Of a stretch of 9,805 nt of DNA, positions 1-9,429 are shown in pieces; position 1 is the first letter of the stretch, and each line of letters opens with the position of its first letter. The translations under genes were made by a program, and so were the position numbers. A model generated the notes under the pieces. That model did not search any database. It was not told where the DNA came from and was given only the letters and a program-made list of their open reading frames with translations. This DNA is from an uncultured Porticoccus sp. (lineage in GTDB: Bacteria > Pseudomonadota > Gammaproteobacteria > Pseudomonadales > Porticoccaceae): the NCBI GenBank assembly GCA_950063125.1, contig CATLZI010000062.1, forward strand, positions 1-9,805, in the 5' to 3' direction.

Positions 1-1032
1 AGCAACGAGGTCATTGCCCGCGTCACTGCCGGGGCCAGCTCTGCGAAACCAGCAGCGGAAAAGAAGTCTGAGCCAGAAGTGAAGGCAGAGTCAGGAGCAG
101 AGCCTGATGATAGCAGTAAAGATTCGAGTGACGAAAAAATTGCCAGCCCAGCAGCCAGAAAGCTAGCTGAAGAAAAGGGTGTGGACCTGCAAAAAGTTAG
201 CGGAAGCGGCAAAGATGGCAGAATAACCAAAGAAGATATTGTCGCCATTCAACCAGCTTCCCCTGAGCAGCCAGTGGCTGCCAGTGCGCCAGTGCCTGCT
301 GCCAGCCTGCCGCCTCTGGCGGAGGGGGATCGGGTCGAGAAACGCGTACCGATGACACGTATGCGTTCACGCATTGCTGAGCGCCTGGTTCAGGTGACTC
401 AAACGACCGCAATGTTGACCACCTTCAATGAAGTCGACATGCACCGAATAATGAATTTGCGTACAGAATTCAAGGATTCATTCTCCAAGATTCACAATGG
501 TACCCGGCTCGGGTTTATGGGTTTCTTTGTCCGCGCGGCGACTGAAGCTCTGAAGCGCTTCCCTGCCGTAAATGCCTCTATTGATGGCACCGATGTTGTT
601 TATCACGGTTATCAGGATGTAGGTGTGGCAGTTTCCACCGATAAGGGCTTGGTTGTGCCAGTACTTCGTAATGCCGACACAATGAGTATTGCTGATGTTG
701 AGAGCACAATTGCTGAGTTTGGTGGGAAGGCTCGTGATGGCAAGCTATCGATTGAAGAAATGACGGGAGGCACGTTCACGATTACGAATGGAGGCGTTTT
801 TGGTTCACTGTTGTCTACTCCAATCCTGAACCCTCCGCAAACGGCAATATTGGGTATGCACAAAATTCAGGAGCGCCCAGTGGCTGAAAACGGTCAAGTG
901 GTCATTCGCCCAATGATGTATCTTGCGCTGTCTTATGATCACCGTTTGGTCGATGGCAAGGAAGCGGTGCAGTTTCTTGTGGCAATAAAGGAAATGATCG
1001 AAAATCCAGCTAAGATATTACTTGAGATATAA
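1..1032 (+). CDS. sucB: Dihydrolipoyllysine succinyltransferase, E2 of 2-oxoglutarate dehydrogenase (5' partial)
   Basis: This is the E2 core of the 2-oxoglutarate dehydrogenase complex, which moves the succinyl group from lipoyl-lysine to CoA in the TCA cycle. The frame is open from base 1, so the true start lies upstream; 343 residues are visible, against about 405 in E. coli SucB. Only the tail of the lipoyl domain is present (SNEVIARV at the left edge). A Ser/Glu/Lys/Asp-rich linker follows at residues ~11-47. The E3/E1-binding domain is at ~48-82 ([16 protein letters not shown], then [13 protein letters not shown]). An Ala/Pro linker leads to the catalytic acyltransferase domain from ~112 to the end. 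The catalytic motif DHRLVDG is present, its His codon at 940-942. The C-terminus (PAKILLEI) is normal for the family. lpdA follows after 32 nt. SucB rather than AceF is inferred from the lpdA-sucCD context and the single short linker design. Confidence 0.95.
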   Translation, partial: SNEVIARVTAGASSAKPAAEKKSEPEVKAESGAEPDDSSKDSSDEKIASPAARKLAEEKGVDLQKVSGSGKDGRITKEDIVAIQPASPEQPVAASAPVPAASLPPLAEGDRVEKRVPMTRMRSRIAERLVQVTQTTAMLTTFNEVDMHRIMNLRTEFKDSFSKIHNGTRLGFMGFFVRAATEALKRFPAVNASIDGTDVVYHGYQDVGVAVSTDKGLVVPVLRNADTMSIADVESTIAEFGGKARDGKLSIEEMTGGTFTITNGGVFGSLLSTPILNPPQTAILGMHKIQERPVAENGQVVIRPMMYLALSYDHRLVDGKEAVQFLVAIKEMIENPAKILLEI

Positions 1033-1043
1033 CTCTTAGTTAA

Positions 1044-2507
<1,464 letters not shown>

Positions 2508-2519
2508 TTTTTGTCTTAT

Positions 2520-2558
2520 AACTCCGCAGTTCTCTACGATCTGCGGAGTTTTCTTATT
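2520..2558 (+). terminator. Intrinsic terminator between lpdA and sucC
   Basis: A perfect 10-bp inverted repeat, aactccgcag (2520-2529) and ctgcggagtt (2541-2550), encloses an 11-nt loop. It runs into a broken T-rich tail (2549-2558, tttt-c-tt-a-tt). It begins 12 nt after the lpdA stop. The tail is interrupted and no convincing promoter lies between it and sucC, so it probably terminates only part of the transcripts and lowers sucCD expression relative to sucAB-lpdA. It might also act as an RNA-processing or stability hairpin. Confidence 0.75.
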
Positions 2559-2590
2559 TATTATCCTTAACCGACTGAACGGGAATGACA

Positions 2591-3760
2591 ATGAACCTTC
2601 ACGAATATCAGGCAAAGCAGCTGTTTGCTGAGTATGGTCTGCCAGTATCCGAGGGCATAGCAGCAGAAACGGTGAAGGAAGCCGTTGCAGCTGCCGATGT
2701 GATTGGCGGTGATCGCTGGGTAGTAAAAGCCCAGGTACATGCTGGTGGCAGAGGCAAAGCGGGCGGCGTCAAACTGGTGACATCCAGAGCCGAAATCGAG
2801 GCTTTTGCCCGGGAGTGGCTGGGTAATCGTCTGGTGACATACCAGACGGATAGCAATGGGCAGCCAGTAAGTCGGATCCTTGTTGAGTCAGTCACAAACA
2901 TTGCCCAGGAGTTATACCTTGGTGCAGTTATCGACCGCTCGACCCGTCGCGTGGTTTTTATGGCCTCCACAGAAGGCGGCGTTGAAATCGAGAAAGTCGC
3001 GGAAGAAACCCCAGAGAAAATTCTCAAGGCGATAATTGATCCACTCACAGGGGCGCAGCCCTACCAGGCTCGTGAGTTGGGCTTCAAGCTGGGTCTCAAC
3101 GCTGAGCAGATTAAACAGTTCTCCAAGCTGTTTCTCGGTCTGTCCAAATTATTCCATGATTATGATCTTGCATTGCTGGAGATTAACCCGCTGGTTATTA
3201 CTGAAGAAGGTAGTCTGCATTGTCTCGACGGCAAGATTAATATCGACAGCAATGCCATGTATCGTCAGAAAAAACTGCAGGGTATGCACGATCCCTCTCA
3301 GGAAGATGCCCGCGAGGCCCATGCTGCCAGATGGGATCTCAACTATGTGGCTCTGGACGGAAATATCGGTTGCATGGTGAATGGTGCCGGCCTAGCTATG
3401 GGTACTATGGATATTGTCAAATTGCACGGTGGCCAACCGGCTAATTTTCTGGACGTGGGTGGTGGCGCGACCAAAGAACGTGTGGTTGAGGCTTTTAAAA
3501 TTATCCTCTCTGACGACAAGGTCGAAGCGGTTTTGATCAATATTTTCGGTGGTATTGTTCGCTGTGATTTGATTGCGGAGGGCGTTATCGGTGCCGTTGA
3601 AGAAGTGGGTGTTAAGGTGCCTGTAGTGGTGCGCCTGGAAGGCAATAATGCCGAGCTTGGCTCCAAGCTTCTTGCTGACAGCGGATTGAATATTATTGCG
3701 GCCACCAGTCTTACGGATGCGGCTGAGCAAGTGGTAAAAGCAGCGGAGGGTAACCAGTAA
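2591..3760 (+). CDS. sucC: Succinate-CoA ligase [ADP/GDP-forming], beta subunit
   Basis: This is the beta subunit of succinyl-CoA synthetase, which couples succinyl-CoA hydrolysis to nucleoside triphosphate formation in the TCA cycle. It is 389 residues from ATG 2591; E. coli SucC has 388. The N-terminus [18 protein letters not shown] is the classic SucC start. An ATG two codons earlier (2585) is in frame, but it would sit directly on the only purine-rich stretch (GGGA, 2581-2584), which is 6 nt from 2591, so 2591 is chosen. The ATP-grasp domain is seen in the nucleotide-binding loop [10 protein letters not shown] (residues 52-61). The C-terminal ligase domain carries FLDVGGGA and FGGIVRCD (319-326), which contributes to the phosphohistidine/CoA site. 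The stop TAA shares its last A with the sucD ATG, giving tight translational coupling for a 1:1 complex. Confidence 0.97.
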   Translation: MNLHEYQAKQLFAEYGLPVSEGIAAETVKEAVAAADVIGGDRWVVKAQVHAGGRGKAGGVKLVTSRAEIEAFAREWLGNRLVTYQTDSNGQPVSRILVESVTNIAQELYLGAVIDRSTRRVVFMASTEGGVEIEKVAEETPEKILKAIIDPLTGAQPYQARELGFKLGLNAEQIKQFSKLFLGLSKLFHDYDLALLEINPLVITEEGSLHCLDGKINIDSNAMYRQKKLQGMHDPSQEDAREAHAARWDLNYVALDGNIGCMVNGAGLAMGTMDIVKLHGGQPANFLDVGGGATKERVVEAFKIILSDDKVEAVLINIFGGIVRCDLIAEGVIGAVEEVGVKVPVVVRLEGNNAELGSKLLADSGLNIIAATSLTDAAEQVVKAAEGNQ

Positions 3761-4632
3761 TGGCAATTTTGATCAATAAATCGACCAGAGTGATTTGTCA
3801 GGGGATTACCGGTGGCCAGGGAACCTTTCACTCCGAGCAGGCGATTGCCTACGGCACCAATATGGTGGGTGGTGTTACACCGGGTAAAGGTGGCTCAACC
3901 CATCTCGGTTTGCCAGTGTTTAATACAGTGGCGGACGCCGTTGCCCAGACGGCAGCTGAGGCATCAGTTATCTATGTGCCGGCACCTTTTTGCAAGGATT
4001 CCATCCTTGAGGCTGCCAATGCGGGAATTCAGTTGATTGTCTGTATTACAGAGGGTATTCCCACACTGGATATGCTGGATTGCAAAGTGAAGTGTGATGA
4101 ATTGGGTGTACGATTGATCGGGCCAAACTGTCCCGGTGTGATCACGCCGGGTGAATCCAAAATCGGCATCATGCCCGGTCACATTCACCTGCCGGGCAGG
4201 GTGGGAATTGTATCTCGTTCTGGCACCCTGACCTATGAAGCGGTCAAGCAGACGACAGACTCCGGGTTTGGTCAGTCCACCTGTGTGGGTATCGGTGGTG
4301 ATCCGATACCGGGATCCAATTTTATAGACATACTGGCCCTTTTTGAAAAAGACCCGGCTACCGAGGCGATTGTCATGATCGGCGAGATTGGTGGTACCGC
4401 CGAAGAGGAAGCTGCTATGTATATCAAACATAACGTTACCAAACCGGTTGTATCCTACATTGCCGGAGTGACCGCCCCGGCCGGGAAACGTATGGGCCAT
4501 GCGGGCGCTATTATTGCGGGTGGCAAGGGGACGGCGGATGAAAAGGTTGCTGCTCTGGAAGATGCGGGCGTCAAAACAGTGCGCAGTCTGGCGGAGATCG
4601 GTAATGGTTTGAAGGACGTCACAGGCTGGTAG
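3760..4632 (+). CDS. sucD: Succinate-CoA ligase, alpha subunit
   Basis: This alpha subunit of succinyl-CoA synthetase binds CoA and carries the phosphohistidine intermediate. At 290 residues it is essentially the E. coli length. The N-terminal Rossmann-type CoA-binding domain includes [17 protein letters not shown] (residues ~13-29) and VTPGKGG. The ligase domain contains GPNCPGVI, the loop [11 protein letters not shown], and [14 protein letters not shown]. The active-site histidine is His247 in [19 protein letters not shown] (codon 4498-4500). The ATG overlaps the sucC TAA by one base. A good Shine-Dalgarno sequence (GGAGG, 3745-3749) lies inside the end of sucC, 10 nt before the ATG. A strong terminator begins 21 nt after the stop, closing the suc unit. 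Confidence 0.97.
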   Translation: MAILINKSTRVICQGITGGQGTFHSEQAIAYGTNMVGGVTPGKGGSTHLGLPVFNTVADAVAQTAAEASVIYVPAPFCKDSILEAANAGIQLIVCITEGIPTLDMLDCKVKCDELGVRLIGPNCPGVITPGESKIGIMPGHIHLPGRVGIVSRSGTLTYEAVKQTTDSGFGQSTCVGIGGDPIPGSNFIDILALFEKDPATEAIVMIGEIGGTAEEEAAMYIKHNVTKPVVSYIAGVTAPAGKRMGHAGAIIAGGKGTADEKVAALEDAGVKTVRSLAEIGNGLKDVTGW

Positions 4633-4653
4633 TACTGATTTTCTCAGTTATTC

Positions 4654-4684
4654 AAAAGGCGGTCTGTGCAGGCCGCCTTTTTTA
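4654..4684 (+). terminator. Strong intrinsic terminator after sucD
   Basis: An 11-bp GC-rich stem (4654-4664 with 4671-4681, one G-T pair) encloses a 6-nt loop, tgtgca. The descending arm merges into a T run (4678-4683). The paired arms also begin with A4, so the hairpin could work on the opposite strand too, but no minus-strand gene ends here. It marks the end of the sucB-lpdA-sucCD transcription unit and separates it from htpG. Confidence 0.92.
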
Positions 4685-4760
4685 TTCAACCCATGAAATC
4701 TGATTGAAGCAGTTATTTCGGGAAAACGTTTATTTGTGTCGGGAATTTCAACGGTGTGCG

Positions 4761-4788
4761 CTTGATTTTTGGTTTGCTGCCCCCATTT
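4761..4788 (+). promoter_or_regulatory. Heat-shock (sigma-32 / RpoH) promoter of htpG
   Basis: The -35 element CTTGATT (4761-4767), a 13-nt spacer and the -10 element CCCCATTT (4781-4788) match the known E. coli RpoH consensus (CTTGAAA, then CCCCATNT) very closely; the -10 octamer is complete. Transcription would start near 4795, giving a leader of roughly 50 nt before the htpG start. The site lies in the 4633-4846 gap. Apart from the sucD terminator I see no other confident element in that gap. Confidence 0.88.
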
Positions 4789-4846
4789 CTGCACCAGCCA
4801 AAAAACATTTCGCTTTTAACTTTGTAACAAGGAGACGATGGCAGCC

Positions 4847-6745
4847 ATGACTGTTGAAACCCACGGTTTTCAAACAGAGGCCAAACAGCTTCTGCACCTG
4901 ATGATTCATTCACTTTATAGTAACCGGGAAATCTTTCTCAGGGAGTTGATTTCAAATGCTTCCGACGCTGCGGACAAACTTCGATTCGAGGCACTGTCAG
5001 ATAATGAGATTTACGATGGTGATAGCGACCTGCAGATCAAAATAGACCTGGATCCCGACGCGGGAATCATCACTCTGCATGATAATGGTGTCGGCATGTC
5101 GAAGGAGGAGGTGATTGAGAACCTCGGTACTATTGCTAAATCCGGTACAGCGCAATTTTTAAACACGCTCTCGGGAGATCAGCGCAAAGATGCCCAATTG
5201 ATTGGCCAGTTTGGTGTCGGGTTCTATTCTGCGTTTATCGTTGCTGACAAAGTCGTTGTAGAAACGCGTCGGGCAGGTACTAAAGTGAATCAGGCTGTAC
5301 GCTGGACCTGTGAAGGGGAAGCTGAATACACCATCGAAGACATAGAAAAACCCTCTAGAGGCACCTCTATTACGCTGCATTTAAAAGATGATGCACTGGA
5401 ATTTGCCAGTCAGCTTCGGGTGCACAATATCGTCAAGAAATATTCGGACCACATTGGCATTCCAGTAGCCGTTAGAAAGTTGGACCCTGACGCAGAGGAA
5501 AATGCAGAAGCGCCTGTTTATAAATATGAAGTGATCAACAAGGCAACTGCCCTGTGGACGCGCCCGCGCAATGAGATAACCGATGAGGAATATAAAGAGT
5601 TCTATAAGCACCTCACCCATGATTTTATGGAGCCGTTGACCTGGTCTCACAACCGGGTCGAAGGCAAGCTGGATTACACAAGTCTGCTCTATGTGCCGGG
5701 GCATGCACCCTTTGATCTTTATAATCGTGACGTTGCCCAGGGGCTGAAGCTGTATATTCAGCGCACCTTTATTATGGATGATGCTTCACAGTTCCTACCT
5801 TCATACTTGCGTTTTATTCGAGGGGTCCTGGATTCCAACGATCTGCCACTGAATGTCTCGCGGGAAATTCTACAACACAGTCCCGCTGTGGACTCCATTC
5901 GTTCCGCACTGGTAAAGCGCGTGCTGGATATGCTGGATAAGATGGCCAAAGAGTCTCCGGATGACTATGACAAAATGTGGAAGGAGTTCGGTACCGTTTT
6001 GAAGGAGGGGCCGGCAGAGGATTATGCGAACCGTGAGCGGATTGCGGGACTCCTTCGTTTTGCTACGACCAAGACAGAAGATGAAAAGGAAACTGCTTCA
6101 TTGGCAGATTATCTGTCCCGCATGAAGGAAGGGCAGGAAAAAATATACTATCTTGTGGCAGATAATATGACTGCAGCCCGTAACAGTGCCTATCTTGAGG
6201 TTTTCCGCAAGCGGAATGTAGAAGTGCTTTTGTTGACCGAGCGCCTCGATGAATGGACTATTTCCCATATTCATGAGTTTGAGGGTAAGGTGCTGCAGGA
6301 TATTGCGAAAGGAGAACTGGAAGATACCATTCTCACTGACAACTCGGGGGATGCAGATAGTGACGGTGAGAAAAAACAGGCCTCATCAGAGCTCATCGAC
6401 AAAATTGCCAGTCGCCTGAGCGACAAAGTTGAATCTGTCAGAGAAACTCGTCGATTGACGGACTCACCCGCCTGTCTGGTGTATGCTGAAGATGCATTGA
6501 GTCCACAAATGCGGAAATTGATGGAAGCTGCCGGGCAGCCAGTGCCTGCAGATAAACCGACACTGGAGATCAATATCCACCATCCGCTTATCAACCAGCT
6601 GAGCAAAGAGGAAGATACTGAACGATGTGCTGATCTGGTGTCACTGCTTTACGATCAGGCTGTGCTGTCTGCCGGTGATCAACTGGACAACCCCAGCCTC
6701 TTCGTTCGCCGACTCAACCAGCTGTTGTTTGAGGGAGTATCATAG
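4847..6745 (+). CDS. htpG: Molecular chaperone HtpG (bacterial Hsp90)
   Basis: This is an ATP-dependent homodimeric cytosolic chaperone that remodels client proteins together with DnaK. It is 632 residues from ATG 4847; E. coli HtpG has 624. The GHKL ATPase domain is intact: the N-box ELISNASDAADK contains catalytic Glu33 and Asn37, DNGVGM is at 79-84, and the lid motif GQFGVGFYSAF begins at 120. The middle domain includes WSHNRVEGKLDYTSLLYVP and LNVSREILQ, whose Arg is the gamma-phosphate contact in Hsp90s. The C-terminal dimerisation domain includes RLTDSPACLVYAEDALSPQMRKLM. The start MTVETHGFQTEA resembles pseudomonad HtpG (MSVET...GFQTE). An in-frame ATG at 4838 would add Met-Ala-Ala. The Shine-Dalgarno AAGGAG (4829-4834) is 3 nt from 4838 and 12 nt from 4847, so it does not settle the choice. 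A sigma-32 promoter lies upstream. No terminator is visible after the stop. Confidence 0.96.
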   Translation: MTVETHGFQTEAKQLLHLMIHSLYSNREIFLRELISNASDAADKLRFEALSDNEIYDGDSDLQIKIDLDPDAGIITLHDNGVGMSKEEVIENLGTIAKSGTAQFLNTLSGDQRKDAQLIGQFGVGFYSAFIVADKVVVETRRAGTKVNQAVRWTCEGEAEYTIEDIEKPSRGTSITLHLKDDALEFASQLRVHNIVKKYSDHIGIPVAVRKLDPDAEENAEAPVYKYEVINKATALWTRPRNEITDEEYKEFYKHLTHDFMEPLTWSHNRVEGKLDYTSLLYVPGHAPFDLYNRDVAQGLKLYIQRTFIMDDASQFLPSYLRFIRGVLDSNDLPLNVSREILQHSPAVDSIRSALVKRVLDMLDKMAKESPDDYDKMWKEFGTVLKEGPAEDYANRERIAGLLRFATTKTEDEKETASLADYLSRMKEGQEKIYYLVADNMTAARNSAYLEVFRKRNVEVLLLTERLDEWTISHIHEFEGKVLQDIAKGELEDTILTDNSGDADSDGEKKQASSELIDKIASRLSDKVESVRETRRLTDSPACLVYAEDALSPQMRKLMEAAGQPVPADKPTLEINIHHPLINQLSKEEDTERCADLVSLLYDQAVLSAGDQLDNPSLFVRRLNQLLFEGVS

Positions 6746-6763
6746 CCGTGCTCCCTGGCAACC

Positions 6764-6769
6764 TATAAT
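6764..6769 (+). promoter_or_regulatory. Possible sigma-70 -10 element before gpsA
   Basis: A perfect TATAAT lies in the 56-nt gap between htpG and gpsA, 32 nt before the gpsA start. At 16-18 nt spacing no good -35 hexamer is seen (positions 6740-6747, over the htpG stop codon) and there is no extended TG. The element is plausible because gpsA needs expression outside heat shock, but it would depend on an activator or a poor -35. Confidence 0.45.
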
Positions 6770-6801
6770 CCCGAAAACAACGATAATCAGAAGTTGAAAG
6801 C

Positions 6802-7839
6802 ATGGTGGCAATAAAAAAAATTGCAGTACTGGGTGGCGGTACGTTTGGTACCGCCATTGCCAATATGATTGCGACCAATGGTCGCAATGTGGTTTTGTGG
6901 ATGCGGGATGAAGAGAATGTTGAACGCTGCCGCCAAACACGTGAAAACCACCTCTACCTTCCCGGCTATCAGCTACACCAGAATCTACAAGTATCCAGTG
7001 ACCTCCATGGAAGCCTAGAGGGGGCCGAGGTTATATTCTTTTCTGTCCCCAGTTCCGCATTTCGCGCTTTAGCGAAAGATGCCAGACAGTATATTGCTCC
7101 CCAGGCCATGGTTATCAGCACTGCCAAAGGCATTGAAGCCAACACATTCAAGTTGATGAGTGAAATCCTTGAAGAGGAACTTCCAGAGGCCAGGGTTGGG
7201 GTCATCAGTGGGCCCAATCTTGCCAAGGAAATCGTCAACAGAGCGATCACAGCTACAGTTATTGCCAGCGACGATGAGCGTTTATGCAAGGAAGTGCAAG
7301 TGTTGCTGGGCTCTTCCTATTTTCGCGTTTATGCCAACCGCGATCGCTTTGGTGTGGAGTTGGCCGGTGCTTTAAAAAATATCTATGGGATTGCTGCCGG
7401 TATGGGAGCAGCCATGAAAATGGGACAAAATACCACCAGTGTATTAATTACCCGCAGTCTTGCAGAAATGAGCCGGTTTGCCGCCAAGCTGGGAGCGAAC
7501 CCGATGACTTTTCTGGGGCTGAGCGGGGTCGGTGATTTATTCGTTACCTGTACTTCCCCGCTGAGCCGGAATTATCAGATAGGCTTTGCGCTGGGTGAGG
7601 GGTTGACACTCGATCAAGCAGTTGCAAAAGTAGGACAAGTTGCGGAGGGCGTCAACACCACCAGAATCATTAAACAGGAGGCTGAAGAATTGGGTATTTA
7701 TATGCCTCTGGTCAGCGCTCTCTACGAAACCATGTTCAATAAAAAGCCGGTCAGTGAGGTGCTCAGTAGTCTGATGCTCGCTGAGCAAAGTACCGATGTT
7801 GAGTTTACTGCAGGGGAATGTCATGAAAGAGACGTTTAA
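6802..7839 (+). CDS. gpsA: Glycerol-3-phosphate dehydrogenase [NAD(P)+]
   Basis: This cytosolic enzyme reduces dihydroxyacetone phosphate to sn-glycerol 3-phosphate, the backbone for phospholipid synthesis. It is 345 residues; family members are about 330-345. The N-terminal Rossmann fold shows [17 protein letters not shown] (nucleotide loop at 11-16). STAKGIE, then SGPNLAKEI, form the substrate/NAD region. The catalytic lysine is in [13 protein letters not shown] (Lys192, codon 7375-7377). The C-terminal helical domain has [22 protein letters not shown] and the late motif VAEGVNTT. The ATG at 6802 has only a weak purine-rich site (AGAAG, 6789-6793). The next gene starts inside its last codons, 17 nt before the end of the stop, implying co-transcription and coupling. 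Confidence 0.96.
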   Translation: MVAIKKIAVLGGGTFGTAIANMIATNGRNVVLWMRDEENVERCRQTRENHLYLPGYQLHQNLQVSSDLHGSLEGAEVIFFSVPSSAFRALAKDARQYIAPQAMVISTAKGIEANTFKLMSEILEEELPEARVGVISGPNLAKEIVNRAITATVIASDDERLCKEVQVLLGSSYFRVYANRDRFGVELAGALKNIYGIAAGMGAAMKMGQNTTSVLITRSLAEMSRFAAKLGANPMTFLGLSGVGDLFVTCTSPLSRNYQIGFALGEGLTLDQAVAKVGQVAEGVNTTRIIKQEAEELGIYMPLVSALYETMFNKKPVSEVLSSLMLAEQSTDVEFTAGECHERDV

Positions 7840-8257
7840 GATCAATGTATTAAATGTCGATACCTGGATTCGGCTGCTCTATATGATTCTATTTGTCATG
7901 TTGTTAGTGGTCGCGCGTTTTGTTGTACTGATTGTTACTATCATCCAGTTCTTGGTGGTATTGGTTAGCGGGGAGGACAACCGTAATCTGAGAACATTGG
8001 GGCAGGGTACTGCTCAATGGGTCTGTCAGGCGGTTCTTTTTCTCACCTACAATTCTGAGGAAAAACCCTATCCCTTTACAGATTGGCCTGAAACTCAGGC
8101 CTCTGTGGTGGATTACTGGGCGGACGCAGAAGTGGACGAGATACCTGCTGAGGAGTATTCCTCTGCTTCAGATGAGGATGTGCCCTCTTTTGTCAGTCAG
8201 AAATCTGGAGCGGAAGCTGCATCAGTTGATGATGCTCAAAAGGAAAAAAGCGAGTAG
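7823..8257 (+). CDS. DUF4389 family small membrane protein
   Basis: This is a 144-residue protein of unknown function. The N-terminal part matches what I know of the DUF4389 family: a hydrophobic stretch at ~18-48 with one internal Arg32 (one long or two short membrane helices), then [14 protein letters not shown] at 49-62. [20 protein letters not shown] (66-85) is the conserved cap, ending before DWPE. The C-terminal ~50 residues are strongly acidic and Ser-rich and look disordered, probably cytoplasmic. The start at ATG 7823 has a good Shine-Dalgarno AGGGGA (7812-7817, 5 nt spacing) inside the end of gpsA; upstream in-frame starts would overlap gpsA further without such a site. Two in-frame stops occur in tandem (TAG TAA, 8255-8260). 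It sits between gpsA and sixA, an arrangement I recall in part from pseudomonads. An inner-membrane location is inferred; the function is unknown. Confidence 0.88.
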   Translation: MKETFKINVLNVDTWIRLLYMILFVMLLVVARFVVLIVTIIQFLVVLVSGEDNRNLRTLGQGTAQWVCQAVLFLTYNSEEKPYPFTDWPETQASVVDYWADAEVDEIPAEEYSSASDEDVPSFVSQKSGAEAASVDDAQKEKSE

Positions 8258-8266
8258 TAAAAGCCG

Positions 8267-8731
8267 GTGCTGATCTACCTATTGCGCCACGGCGATGCAC
8301 CGTATAGTGGCATTGCGGGTGAAAGGTCATTGTCTGCTGAGGGCAAAAATGACCTCGAATCTATTTTGTCGCAGCATCGGACGGAACTGTCCAGGCTTGC
8401 TTTAGTGCTCTGCAGCCCGGTTCTTCGTGCCCGGCAAACCATGACAGTTTTGGCAGAAACACTGAATTATCAGGGGCCACTGTTGTTTGATGATGTGCTA
8501 CGTCCCGAAAGTAGTGTGGCTACCGTTGAAAGCCGTGTGAATTCCGTGGCGGAGGAGCCGATACTGTTGCTCGGCCATCAGCCTCTGATTGGCAAAATTC
8601 TCGAGTATCTGACAGATCAGACTAGTTTGGGATGGTCGATGACCACCGGCTCACTGGCTTGTCTTGATGTTACGGTTTTCAGCCGAGGTTGTGCTGAACT
8701 GAAGTGGTTGGCCACTCCGGAGCCGGGCTGA
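8267..8731 (+). CDS. sixA: Phosphohistidine phosphatase SixA
   Basis: This is a small histidine-phosphatase-superfamily enzyme that removes phosphate from phosphohistidine. In E. coli it has been linked to ArcB and later to the NPr protein of the nitrogen PTS. It is 154 residues against about 161 in E. coli. The phospho-acceptor motif LLRHGDA places the nucleophile at His8, exactly as in E. coli SixA. The SPVLRARQT motif (50-58) and GHQP with the second catalytic His104 are present. There is no large insert, which fits SixA rather than phosphoglycerate mutase. The start is a GTG at 8267, 9 nt after the preceding stop; no clear Shine-Dalgarno is visible, so translation probably depends on ribosomes finishing the DUF4389 gene. 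The substrate partner in this organism is not evident from the window. Confidence 0.9.
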   Translation: MLIYLLRHGDAPYSGIAGERSLSAEGKNDLESILSQHRTELSRLALVLCSPVLRARQTMTVLAETLNYQGPLLFDDVLRPESSVATVESRVNSVAEEPILLLGHQPLIGKILEYLTDQTSLGWSMTTGSLACLDVTVFSRGCAELKWLATPEPG

Positions 8732-8780
8732 ATTCGCGGATACTATCCTCCTGAAAATTTGAGCCCATACAACGGGAAAA

Positions 8781-9329
8781 CTAACAGTTGATCAGTGAGA
8801 GGAACTCATTCCGGGTAGCTTGATTGTCTCTGAACGAGCCGAGCATGGCGGACGTTTTCATTACCGAGTTTTGCTTCTCTACGCCCCGCATCATCATACA
8901 CATATGTTTGGCTTCAATAATGACGGCAACGCCATTTGCTCCAGTGACGGACTCAATGGTGTTTGCGATCTGGGCAACCAGTGTCTCCTGAATTTGTAGG
9001 CGGCGAGCATACATGTCGACAATTCTGGCAACCTTTGAAAGGCCCAGTACCTTTCCGTCGGGAATATAAGCAACATGACATTTGCCGATAAATGGCAGTA
9101 AGTGATGTTCGCAAAGTGAATAGAGCTCAATGTCCTTGACGATAACCATTTCATTGGCATCGGAAGGAAACAGGGCTCCATTGATTACGTCATCGAGATT
9201 CTGGTGATAGCCACGGGTCATAAACTCAAATGCTTTGGCTGCCCGCTTGGGTGTATCCTTCAGTCCTGCCCGGGTAACCTTTTCCCCCGTAGACTCAATG
9301 ATATGGGTGTAGCAATCGGTAATTTTCAC
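8781..9329 (-). CDS. folE: GTP cyclohydrolase I (FolE type)
   Basis: This enzyme converts GTP to 7,8-dihydroneopterin triphosphate, the first step of tetrahydrofolate (and pterin) synthesis, as a homodecamer with catalytic zinc. It is 182 residues, the short form seen in pseudomonads; E. coli FolE has 222 because of a longer N-terminus. Zinc ligands are Cys73 and His76 in [12 protein letters not shown] and Cys144 in [12 protein letters not shown]. Other family motifs are [41 protein letters not shown] (split in the usual way) and the C-terminal TRNEFLSLI. The start is GTG at 9329; an in-frame stop lies six codons upstream at 9345-9347 and no ATG intervenes. GAG lies 7 nt before it as a weak ribosome site. 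It is convergent with sixA (49-nt gap, no clear terminator) and divergent from prmB. Confidence 0.95.
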   Translation of the reverse strand: MKITDCYTHIIESTGEKVTRAGLKDTPKRAAKAFEFMTRGYHQNLDDVINGALFPSDANEMVIVKDIELYSLCEHHLLPFIGKCHVAYIPDGKVLGLSKVARIVDMYARRLQIQETLVAQIANTIESVTGANGVAVIIEAKHMCMMMRGVEKQNSVMKTSAMLGSFRDNQATRNEFLSLINC

Positions 9330-9361
9330 AAATATTCTCGGCCATTAGCTGTAGAGTCCGG

Positions 9362-9390
9362 AGCATAACCTTACGTCGGCGATAGGTAAA
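9362..9390 (-). promoter_or_regulatory. Possible sigma-70 promoter of folE
   Basis: Reading the minus strand, TTTACC (9390-9385) and TATGCT (9367-9362) are separated by exactly 17 nt, each matching 4 of 6 consensus bases. The predicted start near 9355 would give a leader of about 26 nt before the folE GTG. The location is right, but matches of this quality also arise by chance. Confidence 0.4.
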
Positions 9391-9429
9391 CCTAAAGCCA
9401 TTTGTTGACAGCAAAAGTACAATGCCTGC

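Noticed and set aside
1..140. Acidic/Ser/Lys-rich linker in SucB as a possible unusual insertion.
   Set aside because: Flexible, compositionally biased linkers between the lipoyl and E3-binding domains are normal for E2 proteins and vary freely.
3343..3831. Long antisense open frames over sucC/sucD (also 2608-3048 and 3964-4500).
   Set aside because: They lie opposite clearly conserved coding sequence, have low-complexity Thr/Ser/Pro-rich translations, no ribosome sites and no recognisable domain.
4718..4745. TCGGGAA repeated at 4718-4724 and 4739-4745, 21 bp apart (two helical turns), upstream of htpG; a possible operator pair.
   Set aside because: A 7-base repeat in a gap of this size is expected by chance about half the time, and the flanks do not match.
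8732..8780. Possible bidirectional terminator between convergent sixA and folE (CCC...GGG at 8764-8776).
   Set aside because: Only a 3-bp stem with no usable T run on either strand; no terminator can be supported.
9295..9345. Short minus-strand frame starting ATG 9345 ([10 protein letters not shown]...), which resembles some FolE N-termini and could hint at a frameshift in folE.
   Set aside because: The GTG 9329 frame aligns residue for residue with my recollection of pseudomonad FolE (YTxI...GE at the same distance from the start). The shifted reading would leave about three extra codons, so the resemblance looks like chance.
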